Source of the DNA: an uncultured Gemmatimonadota bacterium
GTDB lineage: Bacteria; Gemmatimonadota; Gemmatimonadetes; Gemmatimonadales; Gemmatimonadaceae
Length of the DNA stretch: 13,150 nucleotides
Direction: 5' to 3'
Assembly: GCA_946479895.1 (NCBI GenBank)
Contig: CAMLHT010000101.1
Location: forward strand, 1 to 13,150
Part shown: positions 12,871 through 13,150 of the stretch, in pieces
Position numbering within the stretch: position 1 is the stretch's first letter
How the letters are laid out: the number at the start of each line of letters is the position of its first letter
Notes under the pieces: generated by a model
The model's database searches: none
The model's input: only the letters and a program-made list of their open reading frames with translations
Told to the model about the DNA's origin: nothing
Made by a program: the position numbers and the translations under genes

Positions 12871-13150
12871 AAAAGGCCCTCGTCATTTCGAAAGCAGCGA
12901 TGGGCCGGCTTCTCCCGGCCTTCCTCGTCCTGCTCATCGCCGCTGGCCAGCTCCGCGCCCAGAAGCTGCTCGTCCCCATGGACGACGACCAGCAGAATCA
13001 TCTCAAGGCCTACGGGCTCACCTACAACGCGATCAAGGCCCAGCAGAAGGCCGAGTGGCTTCTGAATTACCGCGGCGGCGCGTTCCTGCTCCCCGACCTT
13101 CCGGAGCTGCGCCGCCAGGCGCTGCTCGACGGCATCACCATCGAGCCGCT
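12867..13150 (+). CDS. secreted protein of the family often annotated 'asparagine synthetase B' (partial, 3' end outside window)
   Basis: The first 94 codons of a gene that continues past the window. The protein begins MKKALVISK, followed by a hydrophobic stretch and a likely signal-peptidase site (QLRA before QK), so it is exported. The mature start LLVPMDDDQQNHLKAYGLTY, then WLLNYRGGAFLLPD and the following 'LRRQALLDGITIE', is the N-terminal signature I know from a protein family in Bacteroidota and relatives that carries the inherited label 'asparagine synthetase B'. That label does not fit: true AsnB needs a catalytic Cys directly after the initiator Met and is cytosolic, whereas these 94 residues contain no Cys and start with a signal peptide. 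The ATG at 12867 overlaps the TPR gene stop by 4 nt (ATGA), so it is the fifth gene of the coupled row. Function unknown. Confidence 0.85.
   Translation, partial: MKKALVISKAAMGRLLPAFLVLLIAAGQLRAQKLLVPMDDDQQNHLKAYGLTYNAIKAQQKAEWLLNYRGGAFLLPDLPELRRQALLDGITIEP

Noticed and set aside
1..13150. Defence, toxin-antitoxin, biosynthetic or mobile-element system
   Set aside because: No transposase, integrase, nuclease, toxin-antitoxin pair or assembly-line enzyme signature is visible, and base and codon use look even across the window.

Overview
This is a GC-rich (clearly above 60% by eye), gene-dense bacterial chromosomal window with very short intergenic gaps, frequent start/stop overlaps and several GTG/TTG starts. 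The gene set suggests an uncultured or environmental Gemmatimonadota-like bacterium. The reasons are a DUF4159 gene followed by a very large DUF4175-like coiled-coil protein, a secreted TPR protein, and a secreted member of the family often labelled 'asparagine synthetase B' in Bacteroidota and relatives, plus ispE beside tRNA-Gln. This assignment is inference from gene content, not from a marker gene.

Left part, minus strand (1-3676). Read in transcription order: pdxJ (pyridoxine 5'-phosphate synthase), an unrecognised acidic/Ala-rich two-domain protein with a Pro-Thr linker, a UPF0104/MprF-type flippase-like membrane protein, ispE (isoprenoid CMP-ME kinase), then the 5' part of a tRNA-Gln(UUG) cut by the window edge. 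pdxJ to the next gene leaves 42 nt, then a gap of 4 nt, then an 8-nt overlap, so this looks like one transcript.

Middle (3677-6177). A 45-nt divergent gap separates pdxJ from a small lipoprotein gene on the plus strand. That gene is convergent with a methylmalonyl-CoA epimerase gene, and both stop codons share one CTAG. Upstream of the epimerase lie two copies of a 27-bp interspersed repeat, then thioredoxin (trxA) with its own -10 element, ribosome binding site and a 13-bp perfect terminator hairpin. Next is an unrecognised 327-aa protein with two related beta-rich modules.

Right part, plus strand (6222-13150). rsmI (16S rRNA C1402 2'-O-methyltransferase) leads a tightly coupled row: DUF4159 protein, 1126-aa DUF4175-like coiled-coil membrane protein, TPR protein, and the start of a secreted protein that runs off the window. 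Junctions overlap by 8 nt, overlap by 4 nt (GTGA), are 1 nt apart, and overlap by 4 nt (ATGA). All four proteins after rsmI carry signal peptides or membrane anchors. They are probably a co-translated envelope complex of unknown function, and this is the best candidate in the window for a poorly described system.

No CRISPR array, phage, transposase, integrase or recognisable defence system is visible. No stretch over 300 bases lacks a gene.
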